NCBI RefSeq assembly: GCF_008710285.1 | Contig: NZ_VYQF01000003.1 | Span: forward strand, 434,001-498,000 | Source: Ginsengibacter hankyongi | GTDB taxonomy: Bacteria; Bacteroidota; Bacteroidia; Chitinophagales; Chitinophagaceae | Direction: 5' to 3' | Length of the DNA stretch: 64,000 bases | Shown here: positions 1-10,082 of the stretch, piece by piece | Numbering within the stretch: position 1 is the first letter of the stretch | Layout: every line of letters begins with the position of its first letter | Notes under the pieces: model-generated | Told to the model about the DNA's origin: nothing | Seen by the model: only the letters and a program-made list of their open reading frames with translations | Databases searched by the model: none | Position numbers and translations under genes: made by a program

Positions 1-107
1 CCCACTCTTCAAAGCTTTTAATTTCTCTTTCAAATTGAAGTTAAAAGGGCAATTCATTCTATTTCTTTGAAATCAAAACCTCACCTGTTTGTCCTTACTG
101 GTGCCTG

Positions 108-1184
108 TCAGAGGTAAACAACGCTTTCTGAAGCGATACTTTCATAACAAGCATTCATAGCCTCAACAGTTTCCCTATGCCACTTCAAGTTGATCTTAGG
201 TATTTTTCTATTCCGAATGCAATCAACAAATTCATCCATCATTCCAATCCATTCATCGAAATAAGTATATTGAACAGTGTATCTATCATTAGGAGCGCCG
301 TTATGATACACATTTGGCCCAAAACAATCGGCAAGTAAAACTCCCTTTTCGCCACTAATACTTACATTTACCTCCATACGTTTAGGATAGATTTCCCATC
401 CCGGTCCTGGAATTTCCAATCGTTCTTCCAAGCGCGACCAGGAAGGATCAAATAAAAATCTGATTCCATTCTTCATTTTGCCGCTTACCAATAAATTATC
501 TTCAACCTGGATATCTTTTCTGATATTTTGCCCGGCTTCAGCGTAGAGATACTCAAACTCACTATTGGTAAGGCATCGGATCATATCAAATACATGGGGA
601 TGATCAGCAAGGGCGCCACCGCGAAAACGATTGTCTCCCGGACGAAGTTGAACCTGCTTACCATAACTAGCTTCCGCATCATTTTGCCACGGGAATGCCC
701 AGACCGGAGAAAGTGTAATATTAGTAGCGTTTATGCTACTGATTTTTCCCAATTCATTAGATGATACCAATTGCTTTATACGCGCCATTACAGGATTATA
801 ATGTAGTTCGAGTTCGATCTGGCAAACAATACCACTTTCTTCTACCATTTCGATCATTTGAGCATATTCATCCATATCAAAAGTGGGAACCTTCATACAA
901 AGAATATTTATATGCCGTTGCGTACAAGTCTTAAATTGATCAAGATGCTTATTATTGGCTGAAGCCATAACAACTGCTTCTATTTCCGGATGCTTATCGA
1001 ACATTTCCTGTTCATTCGTATAACAGGGAATCCCATAATTTCCTTTGAGAAAAACATTTTTAATTTTTTCTGTTTCTGCAGAAACGGCTACCCATTCGAA
1101 ATTGGGATTTTCTTTTAAAGTTTGAAAATACTTTCTTGAATGACCATGAGTTAATGAAAGTATCGCTATTTTAATTGGTTTCAT
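108..1184 (-). CDS. Gfo/Idh/MocA family oxidoreductase
   Basis: Probable cytoplasmic NAD(P)-dependent sugar or inositol dehydrogenase of 358 residues, a normal length for the family. The N-terminal part reads as a Rossmann domain (MKPIKIAILSLTHGHS), but the usual glycine-rich loop is replaced by LTHGHS. The EKP motif that normally holds the catalytic lysine reads MKVPTF here, so a lysine is kept in an altered setting. A conserved HPHVFDMIRCL stretch follows in the C-terminal alpha/beta domain. The start overlaps the end of the upstream gene (1171-1974) by 14 bp, so the two are probably co-transcribed as the last genes of the catabolic cluster. The substrate cannot be read from the sequence. 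The family call is firm. Confidence 0.85.
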   Translation of the reverse strand: MKPIKIAILSLTHGHSRKYFQTLKENPNFEWVAVSAETEKIKNVFLKGNYGIPCYTNEQEMFDKHPEIEAVVMASANNKHLDQFKTCTQRHINILCMKVPTFDMDEYAQMIEMVEESGIVCQIELELHYNPVMARIKQLVSSNELGKISSINATNITLSPVWAFPWQNDAEASYGKQVQLRPGDNRFRGGALADHPHVFDMIRCLTNSEFEYLYAEAGQNIRKDIQVEDNLLVSGKMKNGIRFLFDPSWSRLEERLEIPGPGWEIYPKRMEVNVSISGEKGVLLADCFGPNVYHNGAPNDRYTVQYTYFDEWIGMMDEFVDCIRNRKIPKINLKWHRETVEAMNACYESIASESVVYL

Positions 1185-1974
1185 GGGTATAGATTGATAC
1201 GTTTTTTAAATTTATTTTTTCACGGTTTTTATCAGATTCAAATACTATTTTAAGCAACTTAGCCAGGTGTTTATGCTGTTGCTGCCATTCTGTAATTAAA
1301 GCTGAATCTTTTAATACACTGAATGCAGCTCTTACATGATCAATCTGCCTGTCATTGAAACCGAAGAGTTCCATATCTGTATCTGTATAGGATAATTCCC
1401 CTTTTTCAGTAAAAGTGTAAACTGAATTTTGCACAATTTGTGTATCAACGACCATGTCGCTGGCAACGCCTCTGCGGCCAATTACCTCATGCCTGTCCTG
1501 CAAAATGGCATTACCCGGAAGCTGGGTACTTACTTCAATACTGCATAAAATTTCATTATCCAATTTTACAATGAGATTTGCGATTTCAGTATCATTTATA
1601 TTTGCCTGAATGGAAACAATTTTTCCATTTCCAATAAACTCACAAAGATCCATTTCACGGTATAGAAGTGATGACAAAGTCCAATTGTCCCGGCTACCCC
1701 TGGAGGAAATGCGAAACAAACATGGCTCTTCTATTACGGCATCTGTCACTATTTTTTTCAATTCAGTGAATTTGCGCTTCATCCGCCATGGTAGTAAAGG
1801 AATCTGAGTTTTCTCCTTATTCGCATTTAGGAAATGGCATCCGGGTTGTAAATCAAGGACGTCAGGTTTAAATGATCCGAACAATTGAAAAGGGCCCGTC
1901 GCCGGAATACTATATTTTTCCAGCAAATTCATTAAAGAGTGTTCAACATCTCTTTCAGTTTTTATTAGTTCCAT
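1171..1974 (-). CDS. hypothetical protein, possibly a Gfo/Idh/MocA C-terminal-domain-like subunit
   Basis: This 267-residue protein was not recognised with confidence. It has no signal peptide or membrane segment, so it is probably cytoplasmic. The middle and C-terminal parts (motifs EVIGRRGVASDMVVDTQ and YTDTDMELFGFNDRQIDHVRAAF) resemble the substrate-binding half of Gfo/Idh/MocA proteins without a Rossmann domain; that is inference. It overlaps the downstream oxidoreductase by 14 bp and lies 38 bp after the SIS gene, so it is almost certainly in the same operon. A partner or regulatory subunit of the oxidoreductase is possible. Confidence 0.6.
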   Translation of the reverse strand: MELIKTERDVEHSLMNLLEKYSIPATGPFQLFGSFKPDVLDLQPGCHFLNANKEKTQIPLLPWRMKRKFTELKKIVTDAVIEEPCLFRISSRGSRDNWTLSSLLYREMDLCEFIGNGKIVSIQANINDTEIANLIVKLDNEILCSIEVSTQLPGNAILQDRHEVIGRRGVASDMVVDTQIVQNSVYTFTEKGELSYTDTDMELFGFNDRQIDHVRAAFSVLKDSALITEWQQQHKHLAKLLKIVFESDKNREKINLKNVSIYTHETN

Positions 1975-2012
1975 AATCTTCTTTACGTTTCTTTTAATTT
2001 ATTCAAATGTTG

Positions 2013-2768
2013 TTACAGCGATTTCACCCTTGATAAATATTTGTCGATATACTTACTGTTCCTCTCATCGCCACCCGGAGCATTAGCGCTCGACCACACA
2101 GGTGGTTTAATTCCCTTTTCAATACATTTTTTTACGGTTGCTATTTCAAGCCGATGGGCGATATAAAAATCAGCGATATTTGAAATGGGGGCAATCGGCG
2201 TTTCAAAACCTTCCACCTTTACCACAGCATCTCCAACAGGATTGTAATCATCAATACAAACATCAGCCAGATCGAAAAGATTTTGTTTATCTGGATGCCT
2301 GATAAAATGGTCTTTAGGCATTTCATTTTGCCAATAAGAGGAACTGATTGCAATGATCTTAGCACCTCGTTCTTTTGCTTCCAGGGCCGCATCTATTGTG
2401 GCCGCATTTATACCAATATTGTGAAAAATAATAAATACCTCATCCTTCTGTACCCGGTAGTACTTTACAATGCTTCTTCCATAATTTACAGTTCGTTCTA
2501 ACTCCAGATATTTCAACGCCTGGTTGAATACAGAAAGCCCTGTTTCCATGATTGGATTAATATTTGCAAGCCCTCCGGCTCTAAAAAATAATTCACCCAT
2601 AACGAGGGTAGTATGGCCACCACCACCATAAACATGAATCAATTCATCCTTGGTGATAGCTTCTGCCATCAGTTCAGCAGCTTTTTCAATATTTCCGGAT
2701 TGTTCCGATTCAATCCTTTTAAGCAATTTAATTACCTCATCCAGGTAACCTAAATCATGGTTATTCAT
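2013..2768 (-). CDS. SIS-domain sugar-phosphate isomerase/binding protein (UPF0309-like)
   Basis: Cytoplasmic SIS-fold protein of 251 residues. SIS domains bind phosphosugars and usually catalyse aldose-ketose or amino-sugar isomerisation or sense such sugars. Visible hallmarks are HVYGGGGHTTLVMGELFFRAGG near residues 45-66, the second strand-loop VFIIFHNIGINAATIDAALEAKERGAKIIAIS with its phosphosugar loop, and a C-terminal HRLEIATVKKCIEKG helix. The length and the GGL/ETG pattern fit the UPF0309 group. The start overlaps the upstream TIM-barrel gene by 4 bp (ATGA), which indicates translational coupling. In this cluster it probably handles an amino-sugar phosphate; the exact reaction is unknown. 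Confidence 0.8.
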   Translation of the reverse strand: MNNHDLGYLDEVIKLLKRIESEQSGNIEKAAELMAEAITKDELIHVYGGGGHTTLVMGELFFRAGGLANINPIMETGLSVFNQALKYLELERTVNYGRSIVKYYRVQKDEVFIIFHNIGINAATIDAALEAKERGAKIIAISSSYWQNEMPKDHFIRHPDKQNLFDLADVCIDDYNPVGDAVVKVEGFETPIAPISNIADFYIAHRLEIATVKKCIEKGIKPPVWSSANAPGGDERNSKYIDKYLSRVKSL

Positions 2769-3832
2769 TTTCTTTTCTTTTTTTTATCATTAATTGCATA
2801 ATCCTTTTCCAACACTTCGCCATATGCCTCTCCAAGCATATCCCACATTTGTAAGGCATGAGGAGGACCAAGTACGGTTCCATGTCCCCCCCGGTATGTC
2901 CAGGCAAAGAGACTTTCGACACCCATATCAGCATACAAGTGAACAATTTCTTTTATTTCTTCTATGTTGTCGGGTTCCTGGAAATAGTTCATCAGCCAGC
3001 GTTGAGATCCGCGGCCATATTTTTTGGCTATATCGAGCGTTTGTTGTGTTATAGATTTAAAATAACTGCGTGGAAGTTTATAACTGATAATCGTGGTACT
3101 AAATACATCAAAAACATCCACCTTACCTACTTTATCCCAATTATCATATCCACGGTTCTCTTTTACGTAATAATTATTAATAGTAGCATGTACACAGCAT
3201 ACGATCTTACTATCGGGACGAATTTGCTTAATTCTGCGTGAGGCTGTTTCAAGAATTTCCAAAGCGGAGTTTTCCCTGAACGCAATCACCTCCTTTGTAA
3301 GCATACTAGGCATTACATATCCGTATAATTGTTCAAATTTTTTCTGACACACCGGGCAACGGCAAGACCAGTCGTCTCCGGGACCGCCCGTGATAGAGGC
3401 ATAACTTTTCGGTAACGCATAATGAGGTTCATCCCAAAAGAATCCATCAGCATCTACTTCCAAAGCTAGTTTCTCACAGATATCGTAAAAATAATCGCGA
3501 AAAGCTCTTGTATTAAAACATGCTGCAGATAACGGTGTGTTTGTGAAAGCAGAAACCTGTCTGTTGCCTGCATTATTAGTAAGAAAAATGCTTGGAGGTT
3601 CTCCTCCAAACCATTTACCAATGCCCCATGTATCGAGGTAGACCTTTAATCCGAGATGTTTGGCAACTTTGGCAACTTTTACAATATTTGGAAACCAAAA
3701 ATCAATATCAAACTCTGAAAGTGCTAATATTACCGCATTGCAATTGTGTTCGATCATTTCTTTAAAATCCTGTTCAGCATGTTCCGGATAACTGATCCCG
3801 TAATAACTTACTCCTGTTTCTTTTACAGCCAT
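2765..3832 (-). CDS. TIM-barrel glycoside hydrolase-like protein
   Basis: A 355-residue protein with the appearance of a glycosidase TIM barrel. There is no signal peptide, so it is probably cytoplasmic. Candidate active-site sequences are DADGFFWDEPHY (an acid after a beta strand) and the late SLFAWTYRGGHGT. A CxCPxC cluster near residues 180-186 (WSCRCPVCQKKF) may bind metal, as in some GH42-like beta-galactosidases. It overlaps the SIS gene by 4 bp and follows the truncated GH20-like gene after 83 bp. The C-terminal tail is lysine-rich. I cannot assign a GH family number; role in cleaving an imported oligosaccharide is inferred from context. Confidence 0.6.
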   Translation of the reverse strand: MAVKETGVSYYGISYPEHAEQDFKEMIEHNCNAVILALSEFDIDFWFPNIVKVAKVAKHLGLKVYLDTWGIGKWFGGEPPSIFLTNNAGNRQVSAFTNTPLSAACFNTRAFRDYFYDICEKLALEVDADGFFWDEPHYALPKSYASITGGPGDDWSCRCPVCQKKFEQLYGYVMPSMLTKEVIAFRENSALEILETASRRIKQIRPDSKIVCCVHATINNYYVKENRGYDNWDKVGKVDVFDVFSTTIISYKLPRSYFKSITQQTLDIAKKYGRGSQRWLMNYFQEPDNIEEIKEIVHLYADMGVESLFAWTYRGGHGTVLGPPHALQMWDMLGEAYGEVLEKDYAINDKKKKRK

Positions 3833-3915
3833 TTATGAATGGTTTAATGATTATTAACTTATTTGGTTTTATTTTTTTATTTCCTTTTTTTACGATGGAT
3901 TTTAATCACATCGCT

Positions 3916-4740
3916 CTACTGATTTTCTTCAAACCATTTTTTCGCCTCTCCTGTCAGTTCAATTCCTTCTAAAATCAACGTTCTGTAAGTTTCTATGGTT
4001 GGCTTCCAGAAAGTTTGCAAAAAGCCAAGGAGTTTTGAGTCGTCAATGTGTTCTTTACAATATTTTACCGTGTTTCCAATGCTTTTTGGATTATGAAAAT
4101 GATTACTGCCTGCTGGGATTTGATCATATCCATGCTGATCTAGTTCAGCATAAGCTTTTACGGCAGTCCTTGCTACCTCAGACATACGGTCAGAACTGAA
4201 ATCTTGCCCATAATACCAATTACTTTGAATGACGGACTTAGGCATTTTTTTGTAATATTGGTCGGGATAATGCCATACATAATCAGACCAGGTCCACGGT
4301 TGCGTTCCGCCTTTTTCGACCTCACCTATAAGGAAATAGAAATCAGCCCACCAAAGATCATTTTGACGCACAACAACAAAGTCCGCCCGCCTCTGATTTG
4401 CAGCAGTCTCCTCATCCATTCCAAGATGCAGGAAACGTGGCTTATCAAAAATATCTATGGATTCAGCAATCATATCACGGCATACTATGTAATATTTTTC
4501 CGTAGAAACCATTTTCGAATATTTTCCAAGCCATGCATCATGAGTTGTTGAAAAATTCAACATGGGAATGGGTTCAAGTCCCATCTTTCTCATTTTATCT
4601 AACTCACTGCGCAGCTTGTTTACTGACCACGCATTTCTAACAGCAATTTCAGGATGGCTGTCCCATTTTAAAGAATCTTCCACATTTATCAGGATCATAT
4701 TCATTCCTGAATCTGCCATTTTTTTAAAAGCATCATTCAA
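3916..4740 (-). pseudogene. 5'-truncated GH20-like glycosidase gene
   Basis: The 274 residues match a familiar GH20-like (hexosaminidase-type TIM barrel) family. Recognisable pieces are MNMILINVEDSLKW, SHPEIAVRNAWSVNKLRSEL, GLEPIPMLNFSTTHDAWLG and RFLHLGMDEE, where the D-E pair matches the GH20 acid/base site. Full-length members carry an N-terminal stretch before this point. Here the only start is TTG at 4740. The frame stays open upstream to about 4806 without an ATG before hitting a stop, and recognisable family sequence (SEVLLNDAFKKM) ends at about 4755. There a divergent IclR gene, also missing its 5' end, begins. It is probably a non-functional remnant of a gene cut by a deletion, although expression from an alternative start cannot be excluded. 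Confidence 0.65.
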
Positions 4741-4766
4741 AAGAACTTCACTTAGTTCCAGTTCTG

Positions 4767-5264
4767 TTGATAGATATAGCTTCAGCTCCGATGAAAGAAC
4801 TGGTAGTCAAGATAAATGAGAGTTGCATTTTAGCTTCTTTAAAGGACAATAATAGAATTACCTTATATCAGGTTACAAATACCCATGAATTACAGGCAAA
4901 TCCACGCCAGGAAAAAAATGCCTACTTAACCGCTACGGGACGTGTTTTATTAGCTTTTAAAAATCAAAAAGAGCAAGAGAAATTTATTCAGGAATATGGG
5001 CTCCCAGGAGAAATGTGGCCAGAAGTAAAAAGTAAGCATGATTTAATGATAGAGCTCAATAAAATCAAAGAAAAGCAAATAGCCATCCATCATGCGGATT
5101 CAGATATTATTGGCCTGGCAGTACCTATTTTTAAAATAGATAAACTAATTGCAAGCCTGGGAGTTTATCTACCGGAAACCAGATTTAACTATAAGAAGCA
5201 GGAACTAATTTTCAGCGAACTGAAAAATACAGCAAAGTACGTTAACAAGAAGTTGGAAAAATAA
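4767..5264 (+). pseudogene. IclR-family regulator, effector domain only (5'-truncated)
   Basis: These 165 residues are the IclR ligand-binding domain: LIDIASAPMKELV at the start, LTATGRVLLAF in the middle (the usual ATGKALLAF motif), then IIGLAVPIFKIDKLIASLGVYLPETRF. The N-terminal winged helix-turn-helix of about 80-90 residues that would bind DNA is missing. The frame continues a little upstream without an ATG; the first available start is TTG at 4767. The only plus-strand gene in the PUL, it was presumably the local regulator, divergent from the GH20-like gene, whose 5' end is also lost. Without the DNA-binding domain it cannot act as a normal repressor or activator. Confidence 0.7.
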
Positions 5265-5677
5265 AGAATACTAATTACAAACTAGATAGTGACATTATAC
5301 GCTTATCGAAGACTAATAGTAATTTCTTCAATCTTTTGTCCATCAATTATTCCAGGTTCGCACAAAGTATATAATACATCTTACTCGTTAATTCCGGGTG
5401 CATCACTCTTGACGTGCTCTTATCATAACAATCCACACATTAAAGAAGCCTGTCTAACGTGCTTATCGATAAATAATCGGGCAATTAGCAAAGCAGCAGT
5501 GCGGTGCCGGCTTGCAAAACTTTTTCCGTTATAATTAAAATTTATTATCCAGAACAATCACATTTTCGAGGCAAATATGCTTAAACTACAAAGTGATAAT
5601 TTCATGATTCTTTTTTCAAATTATTTGTTGCCAATACTATATATCTGCAAATCCTACCAATTCTCTGATTTAAAAAG
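5265..5677. other. intergenic stretch, no gene supported
   Basis: This 413-bp AT-rich gap lies between the truncated IclR gene and the FAD protein gene. Short open frames exist on both strands. The minus strand has protein-like text broken by stops (for example GIIDGQKIEEITISLR near 5290-5345), which could be a decayed coding remnant, but I could not link it to a family. No hairpin terminator was clear. Confidence 0.4.
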
Positions 5678-7684
5678 TCAATTTTTTTTCTTTAGTAACA
5701 CAGCATCTGCGACAACTACTCCTTTACTTTCTTTATTTGAAATTTCTACATAGGGTTTACCACTGGGATTTAAATTAAAATCACCTAAATAAACCCATTC
5801 ACCGGAGGTTTGCCCTTTAACTTTGATTTCACTTGGCCGTATTTTTTTAAAACGTTTTTTTTCACCATCATAAATAATTACCGTGATGTTATCAGCCATT
5901 TTCTGCATTTTTGGAACATAAGTATAGACATGATAGCTACCCGCCTTTTTAATCGCCGGCATAAACCGCGCTGATGCAAATTCATTTGTTTTGGAATCAC
6001 TTACTAACATGGATGGGCCATAACTTCCTTTTTTCATTTTTTTCCATGTTCCTGTCGTTTTTACGCGGTCTTTATCTGCATCATCTACCAAAATGTCTGG
6101 CTTGCTTCCATCCAATAAAGGATTTTCTTTTAAAATCTTTTGAATATCTATCGCGGACACTTCTTGCAAAGCCAGTTTTTTGTCTATTGCTATTGAGGCT
6201 GCCACCGCCGCAGATTGGGCTAATACCATAAACACCGGTTCCATTCTGATGGATCCGTAAGCTATATGACTGGCGGATAAACAAACAGGGACTAACAAAT
6301 TCCTGCATTCAGCTTCTTTAGGAATAATCGCTCTATAGGAAATAGGAAAAGGACTGAAACCTCCAATTTCCACATTTCCTTCGTTCTTTACCATAGTTGT
6401 CCCGTTCTTTACAATTACAATTCGTTCACAATTATGGGAATCCATTGTGTAAGCGGCCAATCCTATACCGTCTTCAACTACAGTTTTGCTTTCACAATTA
6501 GCCTGCGTCATTACATAATCTCCCACTATTCGCCTTGATTCCCTGACATACATCTGAGGAGACCAATGTCCATTGTCACTATATTCATCTTTAGGGTATC
6601 CCCATTGCAACATTAGTTCCCGCAACTGTTGTGGCATCCTGTTATCATGACCGATGAAATACAAAAGTCCTTTTGAATAATTTTCATGTGCAGCCGTGAT
6701 TTTTTTCCTCGCCGCATAACTTGCCTCAGGGTAATCGTAATTCATACCGATCATGTCCGTTGAAAAAGGGCCATTATTATTAATGTCAGTTTTTGCATTA
6801 GGCATCAAATCAAACTTTAAAAAAGGTCTGAGGTCTTTTGCCTGGACTTTATTGATATACCTTAAAAGCAGTTCATATCTGGATGAATCATAGTCAATCG
6901 GACGGCTGATGGCAATGCGGTTAGAAGGATTATTGGTTAAACAGATACGAAAATTATAAGCCTGCACTTTTTCATCGCCGGACCCTGGCCTAGCTAATCT
7001 TGCATTAGTAATGCCCCATAATAATCCGCTTAAAGAATCACCTGTGATTTTATAAGGATCAATTCCATCTGGAAACTGGTGCCGTTCTCTTAACTGCACT
7101 CCATTATTCGTTTCTCCATACAATGCATTTTCCTCTCTTCCTACAGTATAAGATATTCCTGACCTTGCCATAAGATCGCCTTCATAAGAGCAATCAATAA
7201 ACATCTTTGCCCGAATTACCCAATCACTTGAGTTACCCGGATTTACAGATGATTCAACTGTAATTTCCCGAATGTAATTTTTTTCCTTTTTGACATCTTT
7301 TAACTGGTGTTGATAAAGGACTGATACTTTAGCTGATTGGATATAAGATTGAAAAGTCTTTTCTGCAACTGAAGGCTCAAAAATCCATTGTTCAAAATTT
7401 CCGTAATGTCTTCCCAGGCGGCGATAGAAATCCAATGCCAGGCCACTTATTACATATTTGTTTCCAATATCGGTGTAACCAAGTCCTCCGGATGTAAGTC
7501 CGCCCAAATGGCTGCCCGGTTCAATTAACAAGACGCTCTTACCCATCTTTTTAGCGCTGTAAGCAGCAATAACACCGGCCGAAGTTCCACCATATATACA
7601 TACATCTACCTTTCTTACGGCCTGGGCCTTTGTGTCCTGAAAGGCAAATTCAAAAAATAAAATTAAAATAAAACAGATGCGCAT
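5678..7684 (-). CDS. secreted FAD-dependent oxidoreductase with C-terminal golvesin-like domain
   Basis: A 668-residue exported flavoprotein. A signal peptide covers about residues 1-21 (ending TKAQA). The FAD-binding Rossmann motif is at residues 31-37 (YGGTSAG), followed by the acidic end of the second strand (LLIEPGSHLGGLTSGG), as in the FAD_oxidored family common in Bacteroidota PULs. Further family sequence includes MARSGISYTVGREE and the late GSIRMEPVFMVLAQSAA. The last 130 or so residues (ILVDDADKD, SYHVYTYVP, GEWVYLGDFNL) resemble the golvesin or xanthan-lyase accessory beta domain, which may bind sugar. The substrate is unknown, and oxidation of a sugar or of a cell-surface compound is inferred. 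It is probably part of the SusC operon or its downstream extension. Confidence 0.8.
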   Translation of the reverse strand: MRICFILILFFEFAFQDTKAQAVRKVDVCIYGGTSAGVIAAYSAKKMGKSVLLIEPGSHLGGLTSGGLGYTDIGNKYVISGLALDFYRRLGRHYGNFEQWIFEPSVAEKTFQSYIQSAKVSVLYQHQLKDVKKEKNYIREITVESSVNPGNSSDWVIRAKMFIDCSYEGDLMARSGISYTVGREENALYGETNNGVQLRERHQFPDGIDPYKITGDSLSGLLWGITNARLARPGSGDEKVQAYNFRICLTNNPSNRIAISRPIDYDSSRYELLLRYINKVQAKDLRPFLKFDLMPNAKTDINNNGPFSTDMIGMNYDYPEASYAARKKITAAHENYSKGLLYFIGHDNRMPQQLRELMLQWGYPKDEYSDNGHWSPQMYVRESRRIVGDYVMTQANCESKTVVEDGIGLAAYTMDSHNCERIVIVKNGTTMVKNEGNVEIGGFSPFPISYRAIIPKEAECRNLLVPVCLSASHIAYGSIRMEPVFMVLAQSAAVAASIAIDKKLALQEVSAIDIQKILKENPLLDGSKPDILVDDADKDRVKTTGTWKKMKKGSYGPSMLVSDSKTNEFASARFMPAIKKAGSYHVYTYVPKMQKMADNITVIIYDGEKKRFKKIRPSEIKVKGQTSGEWVYLGDFNLNPSGKPYVEISNKESKGVVVADAVLLKKKN

Positions 7685-7934
7685 ATTATTAAAGACAAGT
7701 TTATAAAATTAAATAAAGTGCTCATACTAATAACAAACAAATTGAATCTCAAAACAGAAATTTTTAGATTCTCTTCTTATTATCTTTCCCTGCCAGTCAC
7801 TCCTTTTTTCCAAACAAACCAAGCTCCAAAAGGATATCTTTCAAATTTATTTCGGTCTCTTCACCATTTGGTACTTTCCCGGATTGCAATTCTTTGTGCT
7901 CCTTGTTTCCTCAGGGCTTGCGTGAGTTGAATTC

Positions 7935-10073
7935 TTAATAATTATTTATTGCCCTTTTAAGAAAAGCTTTTTTTGAACCAATGTGTATTGTTGCAGAAGA
8001 AATATTATTCTTTAATGCCCAGTCTTTCTCAAATGAAAAATAATCTATCAGTTCGTTGGGTTGCCCGCACAACTGCTGATAAACCTGTTCCATAAACATC
8101 TTCCATCTTGGAAAGTATAATGTTTTTAATACTCCGCTCCAATCCTTATTAGCATATTCATGCAGGGTTGTTGCGGGATTATCAGATCCCCAGAAAGAAA
8201 CTTGGTCACGGGCATTTTTTTCGAATAAGTCTTTTTCATAAGGTGTTTTTCCAAGGGCGCGAGCCGCATCGATCCAGCTATCAAGTCTAAAATTCTTATC
8301 AAGGCTTAAAAGTGAATCATCCACCAAAATCAACTTCAAAAAACGGTTAGCCTTTTCTTTAAATAATACCGAATCCTTTTGTGCATAAGCCGATTCCATT
8401 TGATTGTATATCACATCTCCTTTATTTGCCAGCACTTGTCTTGAAAAATCTATCGCGTCAATAAGCCACGTTTCAGTCTCCGACATAGAAGCATAGGTCG
8501 AAAGAAACAACCTCACACCAGTTGCAAACCAGGCTGTATCATAGTTTCGCTTACGTTTACCAAAAGCAGAGACGTGTTGGATATTCCATGCAGGCCTTGC
8601 ACATAAAATGTTTTCGGGCAAGCCATCCATTTCTGAAAAACTGCAGTAAACTGTTTGGAAAAATATTTTCCATGCTTGTTGCAGGGTATCATTATTACTA
8701 CCATAACGGTATTGGACATATTCTTTTATCCAATCCTTTACGGCAACCTTTTGTTCCCGCCATCCCAGATCCAACATCAGGTCATACACTACGGGATTAT
8801 TATGAATGCCTTCAGGCATTACACCTATTCCTTTACAAAGATTTTTATATTGTCCGGTATTAATTCGATTTACTTCATCTGCAAACAACTGTAGTTTACC
8901 ATATAGACCAGATTTTTCTCCATAATTATTTACGGTACACCAAATAAAAGGTGTGCCATCGAATCCCTTTCTTCTTTCCCAATCATTTGATTTTTCTCCG
9001 GCCAGCTCCAGTACCAATACCTTCGATCTATCCAGACCAGCCAATAATTCTTTCCTCGGATTTTCCTCCCACCCTTGCAAAACCCAGGTGCTGTTTGGGA
9101 ATACCCGTTGCATTTCCGTTTGAATAAGGTTTCCTGCCTGTGTTAAATCAACACCTTTTGTACTGCCACCTTCATGAAAGGGATCGCCGCCAAAGAAATG
9201 AATACTTTTCCCATATAATTTCTCAACTTTTTCATAATAAACATTAGCCATTCTATGAAATAAAGTATCACCCGGAAGCAGGAAATCCGGACGCTCAAAA
9301 CCTCCGGTCCACTCACCTTGTGTTCGAATTGCTGCCTCTGGAAAATGTTTTTTTAAAGCACGCGGTACCATTCCATAAAACCCCTGAAATACCGGTTCTA
9401 TGCCAAGCTCCTTCATCCTGGCGAGTATTTTTTGTTCTAGGTGCCTGCGCCGATCAATCATTCGTTGAGTTACAGAGCCGCCCCACCCTTCCAGATTCCC
9501 CATTAACCACCAGGCATTAAAAGCGGGTCCGGGGATAAACGCTTTGATCTCTTTATCAGAGAACCCAAATTTCTCAAGTGTTTGTTGCCAAACCGCTTCC
9601 GTCCCTATAGTAGCCAGCATTAAATTCACACCATGTAATGCCATCCAGTCAAGTTCGTGCTCCCAGTCTTTCCAGGAATAAAAACTCATGGTATAATTCA
9701 GCGTGCAATAATTAAGCGCATAGTGATATTTGAAAGCGGAAGTAATATGTATTTTCTTTTTCAGAACCGGTAAAGGATATACGGGCGACAGGTTATCACC
9801 CATGTGAGATATGGAGCGATGGCAATAATACTGTAAATACCAGTTCAATCCCATAGAGGCAGCATTCGCATCCGACGCTCCAATCACAATTTGATCTCCT
9901 TTTGAAGACAGTTCAAACGCTTGCATGCCAGCAGAAAAGGATATTTTTTTGAAGAGCAGATGATTTGCCAACCACGGTACTCTGCGTACCGCCAGTTGCT
10001 GAATCTGGTCAAATGTCCCGGCAATGGATTTTAATGAAAGCAACAACAAGAGTACAGAAAGTATTTTTCTCAC
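7935..10073 (-). CDS. alpha-N-acetylglucosaminidase, GH89 (NAGLU-like)
   Basis: Exo-acting glycosidase that releases alpha-linked N-acetylglucosamine. The 712-residue protein has a signal peptide (about residues 1-19), so it is periplasmic or surface-exposed. It shows the GH89 order: an N-terminal small domain, then the catalytic barrel with WKDWEHELDWMALHGVN, FIPGPAFNAWWLMGNLEGWGG and both expected glutamates, E301 in FFGGDPFHEGG and E421 in GVMPEGIHNNPVVYDLM (the motif around the human NAGLU nucleophile). A helical C-terminal domain follows. It sits 9 bp from the GH28 gene, so the two are co-transcribed. The family call is firm. A host-mucin-like, heparan-like or bacterial glycan target is inferred. 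Confidence 0.93.
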   Translation of the reverse strand: MRKILSVLLLLLSLKSIAGTFDQIQQLAVRRVPWLANHLLFKKISFSAGMQAFELSSKGDQIVIGASDANAASMGLNWYLQYYCHRSISHMGDNLSPVYPLPVLKKKIHITSAFKYHYALNYCTLNYTMSFYSWKDWEHELDWMALHGVNLMLATIGTEAVWQQTLEKFGFSDKEIKAFIPGPAFNAWWLMGNLEGWGGSVTQRMIDRRRHLEQKILARMKELGIEPVFQGFYGMVPRALKKHFPEAAIRTQGEWTGGFERPDFLLPGDTLFHRMANVYYEKVEKLYGKSIHFFGGDPFHEGGSTKGVDLTQAGNLIQTEMQRVFPNSTWVLQGWEENPRKELLAGLDRSKVLVLELAGEKSNDWERRKGFDGTPFIWCTVNNYGEKSGLYGKLQLFADEVNRINTGQYKNLCKGIGVMPEGIHNNPVVYDLMLDLGWREQKVAVKDWIKEYVQYRYGSNNDTLQQAWKIFFQTVYCSFSEMDGLPENILCARPAWNIQHVSAFGKRKRNYDTAWFATGVRLFLSTYASMSETETWLIDAIDFSRQVLANKGDVIYNQMESAYAQKDSVLFKEKANRFLKLILVDDSLLSLDKNFRLDSWIDAARALGKTPYEKDLFEKNARDQVSFWGSDNPATTLHEYANKDWSGVLKTLYFPRWKMFMEQVYQQLCGQPNELIDYFSFEKDWALKNNISSATIHIGSKKAFLKRAINNY

Positions 10074-10082
10074 CGTTATATT

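Noticed and set aside
5289-5534. 81-codon plus-strand frame after the IclR fragment
   Set aside because: No family resemblance, cysteine- and serine-rich random-looking text, no ribosome site seen.
7685-7934. Protein-like minus-strand text (RKQGAQRIAIRESTKW) between the FAD gene and GH89
   Set aside because: It is broken by a stop and a frame change and I could not link it to a family. It may be a remnant, but there is too little evidence to list.
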